From Chelonoidis abingdonii (taxonomy: Eukaryota; Chordata; Testudines; Testudinidae), in assembly GCF_003597395.2 (NCBI RefSeq), contig NC_133777.1:10947764-11011763 (forward strand): DNA of 64,000 nucleotides. Direction: 5' to 3'. Each line of letters starts with the position of its first letter. The stretch's first letter is position 1. A program made the translations under genes and the position numbers. Shown here piece by piece: positions 12,601 through 27,600 of the stretch. The notes beneath the pieces are model-generated. The model was not told the origin of the DNA. It searched no databases and saw nothing but the letters and a program-made list of their open reading frames with translations.

Positions 12601-15600
12601 ATTCACCATTTTTGCCACATGCTAAAAAGCTTAATCTTTTCTGGAGAAAAAATACTACCCATGCAAATCCAATGAAAGTCTTAATACATTTTCATTTGGT
12701 AGCTTTGACCAATAAACACTACATTAAGGTGTTGAATTTAACGAACATTAAAAGCTGTAATCACAATCGTGTTGCAATGTTTCTGGAACTATGCACAGGA
12801 GGACACTCACTTTGGATTCCATTGTTTCATCTTGCCTAAGGCTTACAGCACCACTTGACACCTCCATTTCACACCTCATACGTACATAGCATAAGCTTTG
12901 AAATGACATATGATGTGAGTGTATGTAAGGTGGGTACATAAAACTCTAAAAACATAGCTTTTTGGAGAATTGCTGCATGCCTACAAGGCAAATTTTCTAA
13001 TCCTTCTCATAGCTCTTCTCTCAACCTTCTCCAGTTTTTCCAACATCCTTCCTAAACTGTGGATATCATAACTGGACACTGTATTCCAGTCACACCAGTG
13101 CCAAATACAAGATGTGATAAAACGTCCTTACTCCTACTAGAGATTCCCATTTATACATCCAAGGATTTTAAATAACTGGCTAAGAGAATGGTCTAAGGAA
13201 GTTACAACTAACATTAGATGGTTAATGAAAAGGAAAAATGGTATGTACAGGGCATTTAAAAGGACATACAATAAATCTTTACCTTAAGAATCCATGACTT
13301 GAATGCAATTCCTAACTTTCTGAGATCTTATATGACAGGAAGACAGACTTGAGGAAAAAGTGATTGCTCCCTTCAATATCAGTTATACTTAGGCCCCTCA
13401 CAAATTCACAGCCATGAAAACACACCTCAGACTGTGAAATTGACTGTTGTAGGAGAGTCACGGTATTGCCATCCTTACTTCTGTGCTGCCTTCAGAGCAT
13501 GGTGGCCAAAGAGTGGCAGCTACTGCCCGTGAGCCCAGCTCTGAAGGCAGCGCTGCTATCAGCAGCAGCACAGAAGTGATGGTGGCATATGGTATTGCCA
13601 CCCTTACTTCTCCACTGCTGCCTGTGAATATTGATCACCCCCTCCCCACAGCTTTTCAACCCTATTTTGGGTCAGACCCACCGTTTGAGAAATGCTGACT
13701 TAAGGGCGTTACATGTTTTAAATACATATTCACGATTTATGACAAAGACATTTAATATTTAAATAATATCTGTAACCATGAAATTCAAGATAATTTTAAA
13801 ATGCTATGACTGATTTACCACAATTGACAGGGCCTCCTAGTTATATTTAAGCCACAAAAAGCCCTGTTATTTTACCTGAGATTTTGAAAATGCTTATAAA
13901 ATAAGTCATTTGTATTGCTGCCTGGGGGGAGAAATCTGAGGGGCTCCCTGAATAAGTACATCTTTATATTTAAACTAAGGAAGTAAACAGCTGAAGTGAA
14001 TTCTAAACTTAGCCAAGAGAACAACATGGTGGGCGAGATTAAAATAACCTCATTCCTCATCTTATATGATGGCAGAAGAGATAGCCAATATAAACACAGG
14101 CATCTCATTAGTTGTTTTTATAGACTAAATAAAAATGGATTTTCTGCTAGCAACAGAACAAGAAGTGTTATCTTATCTACTGCACTACCTTCTTTTGCTA
14201 TGAGGCGGCCAGCTACTTCAGGAAATTAAATTTCAGGCAGAAGAGGGCAAGATGCATATGAAAATATGTAGACGTTACAAACAGGTAAAATTATCTTCAA
14301 GAAAAACTCAATCACTTGCAAACAAATTAAAATCCATGTAGATCTTGGAAAGGCCAACTGACAGGTTACCGTATGTCAAAATTAGATTCTTCCAAACAAA
14401 GATAATCCTCTTAATACAAGCAGGTTTTCCACCATAGAACTGACAGATGGTTAAGATTTTGGCTATTTGTCTTACAGATGTCTTTACACTGTAGTGTGAA
14501 GACGACCTTTTTTTAAAGATCTTTGAGACATTATACGGACTTAAAATGAGCTCGCTCAGAACGTCAAGTAGTGACACTCACCTTCTCAGGCCAGCCAATA
14601 CTAAAAACTGCCCTTGCGGACTCCAGAATATCGTATTTGCTTGCTGCTTGTCAAACGTTTCTGAAAGGAAACGGAATTTGTATTTATGCCAACATAAAAA
14701 GGATGGAAGTCTTCACGCAATGGTATGAAGAAGCATACTAGCAACTACACTGACAGGCATTCCAGAGAGTCCTCAAAAAGGCACCTCTGAGCTCTGCAAT
14801 TAACAAACATGTCTATTATAGTAGTATTTTAACTGAAAGAATGAAATCCAACATGGATCTGCTCTCACTGATTAAACTGAAAACAATGGGATGATCAAAC
14901 ATTCAAAAAAGTGCATGTGCAGACAGGGAGAATCAGGAATCCCCAAAGCCTTAGCAGATAAGTTGTACCAATTGAACTAAAATTGTTTAGAAATGGATGT
15001 AGTTAAATTGGTTTAATCCCTTATGTGGATACCTCTTTTGGCATAAAAAGAGTGCTTTTTCACAATTTAGTTTAAGCTGATTCCTTGCAGACTTAAGTTA
15101 AATCAATATAAAGCATTCTTAAATGAAAATGGAGGGCAGGGAGAAGGAGAGAAATGTCCAAACTGAGAAAGGAAGGAAATCCTTAAAATACTGGGGCGGA
15201 AGTATAGAGGCTGTGAATTAATGGAGAGAGGAAAGGAAGTTTCAAAAATGCATTTTTTGCCCTGTCACAGAAAGGTGGTATTTAACTTTGCCAGCAAAAG
15301 GGGAACATTCTGCAGTAAGGCAAGGCTGTAAGATTAGTATCTTACCAGTGAACTTTTCAATCCCAACCCCCACTCTGAATAAAATGGTAATTTGGCCCTC
15401 ACTACAGAATAAATTGACACCCCTGCCCTCGGGGCTGTTCTCCCAGCCCAAGACAGCTGGAGTGCAGCATGCTCAAGACATGTTCCCTCCCACGCCCTCT
15501 GCCAGGGCCCAGAAGTATCATAATCTGTCTATGAAAAAGCAACTGTAAGAAGTCTACAGGATAAACAGGTTGATACCATCATGTAAAGTGCTTAATGCCT

Positions 15601-18600
15601 AGATTCTTCCACGTGTACTTCTGCTGTCAACTCTACTTACTGATAAGCTCTATTTTCCCATTGTTTTTGACATGATAAAAGGAGATAGAAATTCTGGGAG
15701 GCTCTCCATGCAATACAGCAAACTTGCTTCCATTTGGTTCCCAGGCAAAGGCTATAATACTTTCTGTAACAGATGTAAAGAAGTGTCAAAACCCAACACT
15801 GTACAAAGAGAAAATTCTTGAGTTAAGTCAGTCATGCTCTACACAACTTCACTTCCAAGCAGTTACTGTATACAGGACTGAAGAAATCCTGGATGCGAAA
15901 GAGAACATCCATTATGGTGAGCAATTTGGTATTAAGATTTCTACTGCTGTTTTGCTTCTAGTGAGCCAACCAGACAAATGCTGATGGGGTGTTCAAAATC
16001 ATGTATTCCAGCTTTTCTCCAGCCTGCTACAGAATATCCTCAGACAGACAGGTAAATATCAAACTTAGTCACCAGTCTCCCACTAGGGAAGCTTCTCTTT
16101 TGTTGTTAAAGTACAGCAACTGAAGCAGAAAACAGTCTGCTGGGCAGTCTTTTTAGATTAAGAAATAGCTGAGCAAAGAAAGAAGTTTGCCACCCAGTTG
16201 TCCTTCATCTGTTAAAAGTCATTAGTTGTAGCACTTTACATAATATTTTGTCAGTTTATTCATTGATGAAAACTGTACGTATAAATAAATACACAACATC
16301 AGCAGCAAAATAGCTAGCACATGTATCTCTAGGTCCATGATTTACCTTTCATTTCTACCACATCCACAGGGACCTGCTTCTCTCTCATTCGGAAGATCTC
16401 AAAGTTGGTCACCACACCCTGTGAAAGTTAACAAAGGTCAAGTATCTAGTACAATAATTGTACAGAAAGTCATTTTAATACAGGACTAAGAGGATGACTA
16501 TGCAACTAGTCTAGTTCAGTACTTCAAGATAATAAATCTAGACTTTTTGGTGCTCATTTCCTCAGACGGTGGAAGATAACACGGAAAGATCACTTATTTC
16601 TAAACAGGACCTTTATTAAAATAACATTTTCTTCAGCAAGTTGTGTGTTAACAAAAAAGGTTCTCTCTGGTACGGAAGTTGAGACTATTTCAAGAGGATT
16701 GAAACGTATGGTAGCTCATGCAGCGTCACATGTGGGACCAAAACTAGCTGAAAAAAAATACTGAAAGAAAGGGGTCAGAAATAAGACAGGCATACTTTAA
16801 TCGATCTTGCAGAACCCTGATGGATAGTGATGTCAAGTCCAATGCTCATTAAGTGCCATGGCACCTCACATATAGCCCTTAAAAACCTAACAGAAAAAAT
16901 GAAAGGGTTTTGACACCAAGTAATTAATTTACACATTTCTATCAATCCATATTGAAATGCAAAAACCAAAGCAGACACAGAAGCAGTTTTATGAACACAC
17001 CTAGGACGCACATACCTGTGTACCTTTAGGAGTCCTGTCTACTTTCACACACAGATAATCTCCATTCTTTTGCCAATGCAGCTTGCAATCCACCACATTG
17101 AACAGATTCCGCACACGGATTTCTTGTCTGGAGGGGAGCTGCATCAGTGTCACCCTTGCTGGGATATCTTTGTCTTCAGGCACCCAAAACGCAATTATGT
17201 TACCCCCTGGAGACCACGAGAAATCCCTACAGGATTGAAAAGAAGGAGACAAGATTTCATTAAAAAAAAGTCCAATTTAGTAATGAGTTAAAGATATGTT
17301 GCAAGCAACATAAGGAACAGCGTTCTGCATTGAATTTGATACGTTATGGTGAATCAATCAGTTCCCTGGTAGCTTGATACTAAGGCTAGGCTACAAACAG
17401 GAATTCTAACTCTAAATTCAAGTGCAATGAGAATGATTAAAAATAAATTTACCAGAACCAGTTTGGTGACCCTGCAGAAAACCCAGGTTTGATTTGCCAT
17501 TCACAGGTGGACAAGGAGTGATGCAGAAGCAATACATTTACATCTAGGAAAGGTAGAAAGAGTACCTCATCTCATACTGCAGAATCCCAAGTGATTTGGG
17601 AGATAGGTTAATAAAATGAGTTACAAAAAGACAACCCATTAAACTATGTAGGAGAGAAGTATACTTTTAACAATCTGTCACACTTAGATTTCTAGCTCCC
17701 TTGTTCTGGAAGCTACTTCACAGGTCCCCATTCTCTGAGAAGCCTTTTGGAACCCTGGAAAGGTGAAAAAAGGTCAGTTGTTTCTTTAGGAATTATGATG
17801 AGAATCATATAGAATTATACAATAAGCCTAGCTACCTCAGTGCCAGCAGGTAAAGTATAGTGCACTCTTACTTAAGACTATGGAAGGTCAAATATCAGAC
17901 AAGATACCCCTTATTGATCTAATATCCTTAACTTGAGTTAAATGCATTTTGGTTCATCAGGGAGTACCATTTTGCCAACATGTAGCAGGAACATCAAAAA
18001 TTAGGTCCTTAGATCATCAAGCAATTAGATATTTCAGGCATCATTGCTAAGTTCACAAACTGTCACCAATGCATGGAAAGAGAGAAGTAGTAACAAACAG
18101 ATGTCTTTACTTCTTCCCCATAGGTAGTTTCTCCTCAGACGCAGAACACACAACAGGATCATCATCAAGGAAAGTATAAACATTGACAAGAAACATGCTA
18201 TCCTATTGAAATTCTAAGTATGAGTTCTAATACTGCACCAAACGCGTAAGAGTTGAAGAGTAATGTTATTCTAGTTGACTGATAGCCAACACACACTGAC
18301 ATAGGCATCTTCCTAAGCAAAAGACAGATTAACGACTCCTACTGCTGACCACCAATATAGGAAACAGATGGTTCTGGACTAGATATTAATTCTTCATTGT
18401 GTAACCACTACACAAATGCAAAGTTTTCAGTGCAAATAGATATCAGGCTGAAAGGCTGATCCATGACCTAAGAAGAGGGGATGTTCTGGGAAACAGCATT
18501 TAACACTCTCCACCCAGAACTACATCTTATAATGAGAAAAACTGAAAGAGCTCAGTCTGCTTTTCTTTGAGAGGCAAATTTATTACACTGTATAAGTATC

Positions 18601-21600
18601 TTCATGGGGAGAAAATACTGGGTACCAATAAGCTATTTAATCTAGTGGAGAACGGACCAACAAGAACCAAGTGACCAGAAGCTAAAGTAAAAACATTTTA
18701 ATTAGAAATAAGGCACACAGATATGGTTTATTTTAACAGTGAGTGTGATTTCCAGTGGAACAAACCATCAAGGGAAGTGGATTATCTTTCTTTTGATGTC
18801 TTCAAGTCAAGACTACATGCCTTTCTGAGTGATATGTTTTAGTCAGACCCAAGTTGTTGGCCTCAATACAGGGATAACCAGGTGAAATGGAATGGCTTGC
18901 AATATATAGGAGGTCATGATCTAATGGTCTTTTCTGGCCTTGAACTCCATGATACTAGAATCCTAACACACTAATATCTCAAGAATAAAACAAAAGAAAG
19001 CAGAACTCTTCACAAGAGAATAAACTCACTTTATCCCGTTGATTTTCAAACTTTTCTTGTCCAGCAAACCCATGGACTGCAAAAAGAGAAAAATCATGAA
19101 TTTGCAAGTTAGAAATACTTACATAGGTAAGTTATTTAAATTAACACCCTTAGGGAGGTAGGGAAATGTCCCCATTTCATCACTATCTGGATATATACTA
19201 TAACACACTTGTCACTCATCCCCATAATCCTAATTCTTGCCTTACCCACCTAGTCACCATAACCTTACAAATTAAAAATATGCAATAGGATGAGATGGCA
19301 TACTGGAAAATGGAAATACTGTTGCTTACAACCTGTTCTATTAATGGATTTAGGGGGGTTTTCTGATAGTGATCTGCTGACAAAAGTTACGAAGTATTAA
19401 ACAACTATGATACTGTCAGGCTATATTTTCTATGCGCTATTAAAAAAATTTAAGTTGCTCTCCTCATCTACTTCCTTCCAACCTTTACTACCCCAGTGGA
19501 AAATTAAGGAAGGGGGGGAAAAAACAAAACAAAAAAAAAAACCCCACCACACCACAACCCCTAAACAGTGGGGATGTTGGGAGCCCAAGGAAAGAGCAAG
19601 ACGAGAGGGTGGGTTTCTCATCCTTTAATAGGTATTTACTGGAGAGTCAGATATTTCTTTTAAACAAATTTTAGCAGTAACTAGCTTCAAAATAAAAAAG
19701 CAGCACTTCAGGTACAGCTGACATAAAGCAGGTTTTATGTAAAAACGCACTTACAGGTGTTTCATAGATGCTGAGGGTGTCTGATGTCATTCGGGCAAAA
19801 AATTTACCATCATGACTCCACCTGAACAAATAAGAGGAAGACGAAGCCTCAGATCTATCACGTTATCCCTCTAGTAAGAAGAGGCTAGTCATTTAGTGTG
19901 CTCTGTCCTCTACTACCGTTACCCAACCTACTTAAAAATGGGCCAATGAGCTGAGCTTTCACAGTGGAACCCTCGCTTCTTCTGTCCAGTTAGGGTATCC
20001 CAGATGATTATGGCCTGAGGGTCATCTTGTGTGTCCATTAAAGGGCTGAAGGTCACTAAATACCTACAAAAAAGGGGAGAGGGAAAATGACTAGCTTCAC
20101 TTTTCATATGGTGTAATGATCATTTCAGCACAAATATGCTTCGCTAAGCAAAGTTCAAGAGGCATGCACTGAAAGAGGACACAGCCAGAACTGGGGAACA
20201 GGTAGAGTACACTTTTCTCCAATCTACCCCTACACAAAACTAGTGAGGGAGTTGAGGGATGGCTTGAGTATTAGATAGCCACCCCTACACCCCTTTTTAA
20301 ATCGAGGGGAAACTCTCTAGGAGTAGAGTAGTGGAGAGCCTTATTCATTCAGCTCATGAACCAGCATTTGCTATGGAGATGTGGAGCAGTACCACAGTGT
20401 AACTGTGTTCCTGCATGTTCTAGGAGGATAGAGTCCTTTCTCTTTCAAAAGCTAGAGGGGATGAAGCTTTGCCAGCATTTAGACAGACTGTCTGATTATA
20501 TCAGTGTTCCCAGGCAGGGTCCAGCATTCTTTCCAGTACCTAGATGTGTCAGGGGTGGTGTTAGGCATCCAAACTATGGTATTGCCTCTGGATTCCTCTA
20601 GCCAAAAACACACCCAATTCAAGCAAGAAACCCACCACACCTGGGTGTTGTAAAGGGGAAACATAATCAATGTATGACAACTAATGAGGTATATAGTATA
20701 AAACATGATGGCCTGGAAACAAGAATTTACCAGATGGGAGCTTTCAGGACAGGAATATGTTTTCCTATTAAGAGCCCAGGCACATGTTAACTACAATAAA
20801 AATCTAAAACCAAAATACTCCCAACAAGTCAATCTTTTCATTCATAAACACAAGACAGAAGCTTAAGCTTCACAAAACCATTTGCCTGACAATCTTCACA
20901 GATACCATCATAAAACAAAAGGCACGAAGAATTATTCATCTGAAAATTACAACCCTTTAAGATGCTGAAAGACCAGAACTCAACTCACAGGCACCACTGT
21001 CTGAGTTCAAAGATATCATCTGTGTGTGTATTAAGGTGCTTGTACCAGACAAACTGAAGTCAATGGGGAAGATTTTATTAAATACTGTTGATTATTACTC
21101 TGGATTGTGTTCTTTAAATACTTTTTCCAACTTAAAAAGTAGAAAGTCACGTCAAACAGAATTATGGATACACACAAACATTCCAAAAATATTTAATGAG
21201 AAAAGGCAGCAATTCCAAACAGCAGAGAAATGAAGATTGAAAACCCATGATACCTAAAAGTAGGTAAGGCAGAACAAACATGCTTTGTGTTCTGCTCCCT
21301 AAGGCGTGCTCTCAAACTGCTTTTATACCGTACCTTTCACAAGGTGAGAAGTCGATAAGCTGTACCCCCTGGTGACTGAACCTCTGAATCTGTTTGAACT
21401 TCTCTCCTCCCCATAGAGCAATGCCTCTCTGATGGAATGTAGCCAGGTAAGTACCTTTTGGAGACCAGCGCACATAGGTTTCCGTCCACCGCTGCAGGTA
21501 AAGTGTACAGTATACATCAGAGTTGAATTACATTCAGAAGACTCTCAGTATGTGCAGTTTGTAGCTGCACTCCCCCCCCTCAAGTAATCCAGCAGCCACC

Positions 21601-24600
21601 ATTTACACAAGCTTAAACATGACTGGAGTGCAGTTCTTATTTCCTTAGTCTGAGTGTTTCCTGAAAGACACTTTTGAATGAAACTTCAAGTTTCGAACAC
21701 TAACTAACCAGAAGAATAAAATTAGTGAGCTAGAGGTGGATGGTAATGGGAAGCCTTCAGCATTGTCCAGAGCTAATGAGAAGCTCAGCATGCCACTTGC
21801 TCTCTGACTACTGGGAAGGGTGTGTTCTAATCTTCCTAACAAAACATAACTCCTGATCCTCACCTAGTGTGAGGGAAAAGGCATCTTCTATACGAACCTT
21901 AAGCATACAACCATCTGATGATTTGGAATAATGTTCACCACCCCCAAAATCAATTTCTCCCTACTTCTTGCCTTCCCCAAAACCATAACAGAGGAGCTCC
22001 TTGTTCTCAGAAAAATCATGTTGAGGTCTTCCCTGGGCTTGAGAGCAGATGACATGTGAGCTGCTGGTGATGGACTGCCTCCAGTACTGAGCCTACCACA
22101 AATCTTCAGTGCTCCTTCTCTCAGCAGAGACACAATAAAGAGGAGCTAGGGAGTAGCATGCACTTGACAGCAGTAAACTCCCACTCACTACTGATGAGCA
22201 GAGATCTGTCAGTCTGATTTTGCACATCTTGGTCTGATCATCATTCCTAATTTACAGATAGGGAGGTTAATTGAAATCACAGCAAGGTAGTAGTAGACCA
22301 ACTTTATTTCGTTTCTAAAACAGGCAACCCTGCCTCTAAATGAATGACATTATCTCCTTTAGAAGATTAAAAACAAAAAAAAGTACTCTGAACAGGAGGA
22401 AACAGAGAAGTTGTTTTCATCAAAGAAAGTGAGTGTTAGAACTCTATTTTGCACATCCCAGCACACAACAATTGAACAAGATCATCATCATCTCACTGCT
22501 GCCCCCGTTTCCTGAGTTTCACCACTTTTTCAGAGCTTTAATGACCATACTGTATTTGGAATATGCAGCTGTTCTTTCAGGGACACTCACTGGTCTTTCT
22601 TCAATTGCAACTGGTTCCTTTGCATCATTCCAATAGATGCAAGTGCGGTCTCCTGACTCAAAGATCACACTGTATTGATCCCTACAGTCTGGGTCCTCCA
22701 ACCAGTAGCGAAGATTCCCCTAAAAAAGAGAGTCAGGAGCTAAGGAAGCAAATTCTCATAAATACCATATTCATGCTCCAAGATAAAAATTCTACTTTAT
22801 GAGCACACGCTAAAAAACCAAAGATAATTACAAGCCACAAGTTAGATTTTAGAAATTTAATTCTCTAACTATTTTAGCTTAAATTTTGGAAAAACGCATT
22901 AGCAATTTGAAATATCTGGACCTCCTCATTTCCCTCTTTGCCCAAGAACTACGGCAAGTTCTTTGGATGAGCTGCTGCTCTCCATCATGGGGAAGATAAT
23001 TCTTATACAGAGCAGTGGTCATTATGAAACCAACACAGCTTTGTTCTGTATTTTTTGTATGAATGCCACAGCAATAAAGAGTTTTAGAACGTGGAATATT
23101 TTAATTCAAAGCTTCACGTAACATATCCCTTTAATCTTTCAAATAAACAAAAGAAACATACCAAGTCTTTAAATGGCTGTTTCTCTGGGATGTCCCATTC
23201 TTCACTGATTGTCATGTATCTAGAAGAGTGATTTGATCAGTTACACATATCACAGATGCCCTTGATCAGACGTAGGCTACAACATGGTCTTTAGGAATAA
23301 AGACAAGAGAACATGATGACTACACTCACTTGTCAAAATCTGTGAAAAGGTTGACTCTGAAAGTGTGCTGCTTGTCCAACTTGTATCCATCTGCATTTTT
23401 CACAGCATCCACTGCATGTGCTGGGGACATGTACTCCAGGAAAATATACCTAAAATAAATGAGATAAGTGTGATTACTCAGTAGCAACCTGCCTATAGTC
23501 AGCATTAGCCATTCGGTGGGTGAATTAACTGAAAAGCTGGTACTCAATCCAGAAGGCAAGATTGAAGAAGTTGCCATTTCTGGTAAAGGAGAAGGCAATT
23601 AATCTCCACTTTGCTCAGATAAGTATTTTTCTTAATCATATATACATGATTTGGAACAATTTTTTCTCTGCCTTCTTGAAACTGCATGGAAGGGATTCTA
23701 AAGGCATATTCACACACAGCAGAACTGCAATAAGCGCTACCATCAGGTGGATGGGTAAGCAGCTCTTCCCATTAGAATGGCAGGACATGTTTGAGAAGTG
23801 AGCAAATTCAGACTGCTACATAAAACTTTTTATTCATATGTTCTGGGCCCACAACTACTACTCTTCACCAGTGTTCCCTCTAATTTTTTATATCCATGTG
23901 CGGAATTAATTTTGTCATGTGCACCAATATGGAGGTGATGTGTGGCAAAAGTGGGGCTGAAGGGTTCAGAGTATGGGAGGGGGCTCAGGGCTAGGGCAGA
24001 GGGTTGGGGTGTTGGCTCTGGCTGGAGGTGTGGCCAAACATGACAGATTTGGGGTGCAGGCTGCCCCAGGCCCAGGGGAGGGGTGTCTCCCCCTGGCCGT
24101 GGCCCTGCATATCCCCTACCTCTCCTCCAGTCCAAGCCCCTGTGGCTGCACAGCCCTTGATAGCCTGCTGTGTGGCCATGCAGCTTAGAGGGAATTTAGC
24201 TCTCCACTTAAACAAAATTATAATCAAACTCCTCCTTTCCAAGTGGAGTCGAGTCTATAACTTAGAAAAAGCCAGAATTCATGGAACAGTGGACATAGGA
24301 CCTAGTAATGTCCCACAGAAAATCATTTTCACGGTACCTGGATTTGTTATGTAATGTTTATCCTGACTGAACTGAAAGCCCTCCAGCTCAAAGGAATTAT
24401 TCCAGCCCCACAACTCTAAGAAGTATATACTGAATAATTTGACAAAAAATTACATTCTCTGATCTGCCAAATTAGGTCTCCAAACCCCAAAGAGAAATAT
24501 GCTTCTCTCCAGGCACCTTAACAGTCTCATTGAGCTGAAAACTGGGATAGCGATAATCAGAAGAGGAAAAAATTGTAAGTAACTCAGTATTGCAAAAACA

Positions 24601-27600
24601 ACTAAAATACTACCACCCAAAGTCTGTAATTACCCTCCCCCAAGCCCAAGATGTTTGCTACCCATTTGTTCAGACTACATGTATTTTCCTGTACAGCTAT
24701 AGTCTAGGAAACAATTAAGCCCTTCAGTGTCCTGAGGATCTTGTGTCTATACCACTGAGTTAGCATGCCAAAGTGCCTCTATGGACATCAACCTATTCTG
24801 TTATGTCAATATCAGAATTTTAGCCCACAAATGTCTATCTATTAGCATTCAAACAATGTTTCAATCCCATTTACAACAGGAGTTCTCATTACTCACCCCT
24901 TTGTCTTCCCATCTGCTTCTGGGTAAAATTCATTGGTAATTTTCCCAAACTTCGAAAAGATTTTGTGAATAACATTCTTGAGTTTCTCAAGACGGTCTGG
25001 TCCAACCTGGGGAACGTTATCCACTACAATTACTGAATCGATTCCATCTGCCTCCTGTGGCTGGTCTTTTAGCACATCACCGAGTAATTCTGCAAAGAGA
25101 AAGAGGGAAAAACTCAGCAACAATCTCTGGATTGAATGGGGAAGGGAGGAAAGAAATGAGAATTCAATAGCTAGTTACCTACACCCTTCTCAAAACACCT
25201 TTAAAAAGTTCAGGAGTAACTGAAAGCTTTATGGAACACTGAGCTTGACTGAGTTTAGTGAAACATTACCAAAATCCCTCCCGGCCCCACACTATTTTAA
25301 CATAAGTGTAATCTACTAGGACATGCTCACTATAGGGCAATTTCCTGAAGATCACAGATGCTACCTTGACATGACAGACCATGTTCCATTGTTTCTCTGG
25401 GAAAGATCTCAACATGTTATATTTAAAGACACTGTCCTATGAGTCCCACAAATTGCTCTTGAATCAGAGCACTACAATGGTTACCCACAAACCCACACTG
25501 AACTAAATGCTGACATCAAGAATTTTGACATCACCTTTCCTTCCACATCAAAAAAGCCTTAGCATGTTTCTCCATTGGAAGCCCTGTATGTTGTGACATC
25601 ACTGTAATTATGGTTGGGAAGTCATGCTCATTCTAAGCCTTTAATTAGAACTTTGAAGATGATGCATGGGGAGAGGAAAAGGGAAGAGAAGCACGTATGT
25701 CCCATCCCCGCCCAGATTTCTGCCAAGGAGGGCTCACATCAGATGGTGGCCAGCAGCAGCCTTTCAGCATTGTGCTGGCAGGAAAAGATGTGAGCTGCTT
25801 CCAGCCGTGGTGAGGGAGGGGAAGAAGAGAAGGAGGGGAGGGAAAGGAAGAACTGGCCCATGTCTTTGCAGAGCTCATTCCTTCCCCAGTCCTTGCAGGT
25901 TGGGCTGGAAATTGCTTACCCTCCCAACTCCAGCATTTATCTGAGGGGTGGGGAGGCTCCCCTGTGCTGGGGCTCCAGGAGGCATTGGCAAATGCAGGGC
26001 TTGACTGACTCCTCTTGGGCAGCTCCCTGGACACTGACTCGGACAGAGGCAGCAGAGGAGGAATGAACCTGCCAGGCAGGCTGCAGGTGTGTTGAGCGCC
26101 CGCCGGGGCTGGCCCTCCACACAGCACTGGAAGCAGAATATGCCCCGGAAGGGGTTTATGGAGGAGCAGTAGGGCTGGTAGGGGGCAAAGTGGGGACAGG
26201 ACAGCAAGTAGGGGAGCACGTAAAGGGCAGATGGGTGGGCAACAGAGATGACACGTGGGGTGGTCACATGACCCCCTCAACTTTAATATTATTCCCCCAT
26301 TATTGGCAGTTACAAGTTGCCCACAGAAGTAGGGTTGCCAGCTTTCTAATTGCACAAAACCGCACCCTAGCCCCGCCCCTTCCCCAAGGCCCCACTCTCG
26401 CTCACTACATTCCCCCTCCCTCAGTGGCTTGCTCTCCCCCACTCTCACTAAGTTTCACTGGGATGGGGCATAAGGGTGGGGTGCTGGAGGGGTGATGGCT
26501 CTACCTGGGGGTGCAGGTTCCAAGGTGGGGCCAGAAATGAAGGGTTATGGGTGTGGGAGAAGGAGAGGGCTCTGGGCTGGGCAGGGAGTTGGATGCAGGA
26601 GGGGCTGAAGGCTCCAGGGTGGGACCAGGGATAAGGGGTTTGGGGTGCCAGAGGGGGTTCCAGGCTAGGGGTGGGGCTGAGGGTTGAGGCAGTGGGCTGG
26701 GATGTGTGTGGGGGTGGGGGGCTCCAGGCTAGGGCCAAGCAATTCTGAATGCAGGAGGGGGTGAGGGCTCTGGGGTGGGGCTGAGGATGAGGGGTTTGGG
26801 TGCAGGAGGGGGCTCTGGGTTTGGGAAGGTAGGGGGTTGGGGCACAGGCTTAACTCGGACAGCTCCCAGTCAGCAGCGCACTGGGACTAAAGCAGGCTGC
26901 CTGCCCTGGCACCGTCCATGCTGGGCCTCAGAAGCGACTAGCAGGTCCAGCACCTAGGTGGGGGAAGGAGGCACCACACGCTGCTCTCGCCCACTGCCTC
27001 CTCCCCACCCCCCAGCTTCCATTGGCCAAAATGTGGAGCCGATGCTCTGGGCAGGGCCAGTGTGTGGATCCCCATGCCCCAGCTGTACCTACTGGTCACT
27101 TCTGGAGTGCAGCCTGGTGCCAGGACAGGTAGGGACTAGCCTGCCTTAGCACTGCCGACCGGACTTTTAACGTCCTGGGGTGGGGGGGGTGGAGAAACCT
27201 CCCACCGCCAGGGTTCCGTTTCGACCAGGTGTTCCAGTTGACCTATATGGTCACTCTATAAGGAAGTGAGGAAAATCTGTTAAGCCATTTTAAGCATGTG
27301 GCAACTGAATGTGTCTTCTCAACCCTCTCACATTCTGACAGGTCATCTGTATCCTGCAAACCGTCCTAGCCTCTCTCCTACAACACCCTTTAAATTGCCT
27401 GATAAAAAGCTTAGCTGGTAGGATACAATGAGCCTGTGCGTCAAGTTTCTGTTTGTAAGAGGAAGTTAAAAGCAAAATAGTCTTACTCTAATATTATGGT
27501 TGAGGTTTTACATATACAGAACTCAAGAAATTCAGAAGTATAGTTTCTACAGAATGTACACTACAAATTAAGTTCTCACGAGGGAGATAGTGGTAGTTCA

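Noticed and set aside
25645..26448. 267-residue minus-strand open frame
   Set aside because: Lies in a GC-rich repeat-like block with stops depleted by composition; no family recognised and no splice context within EIF3B.
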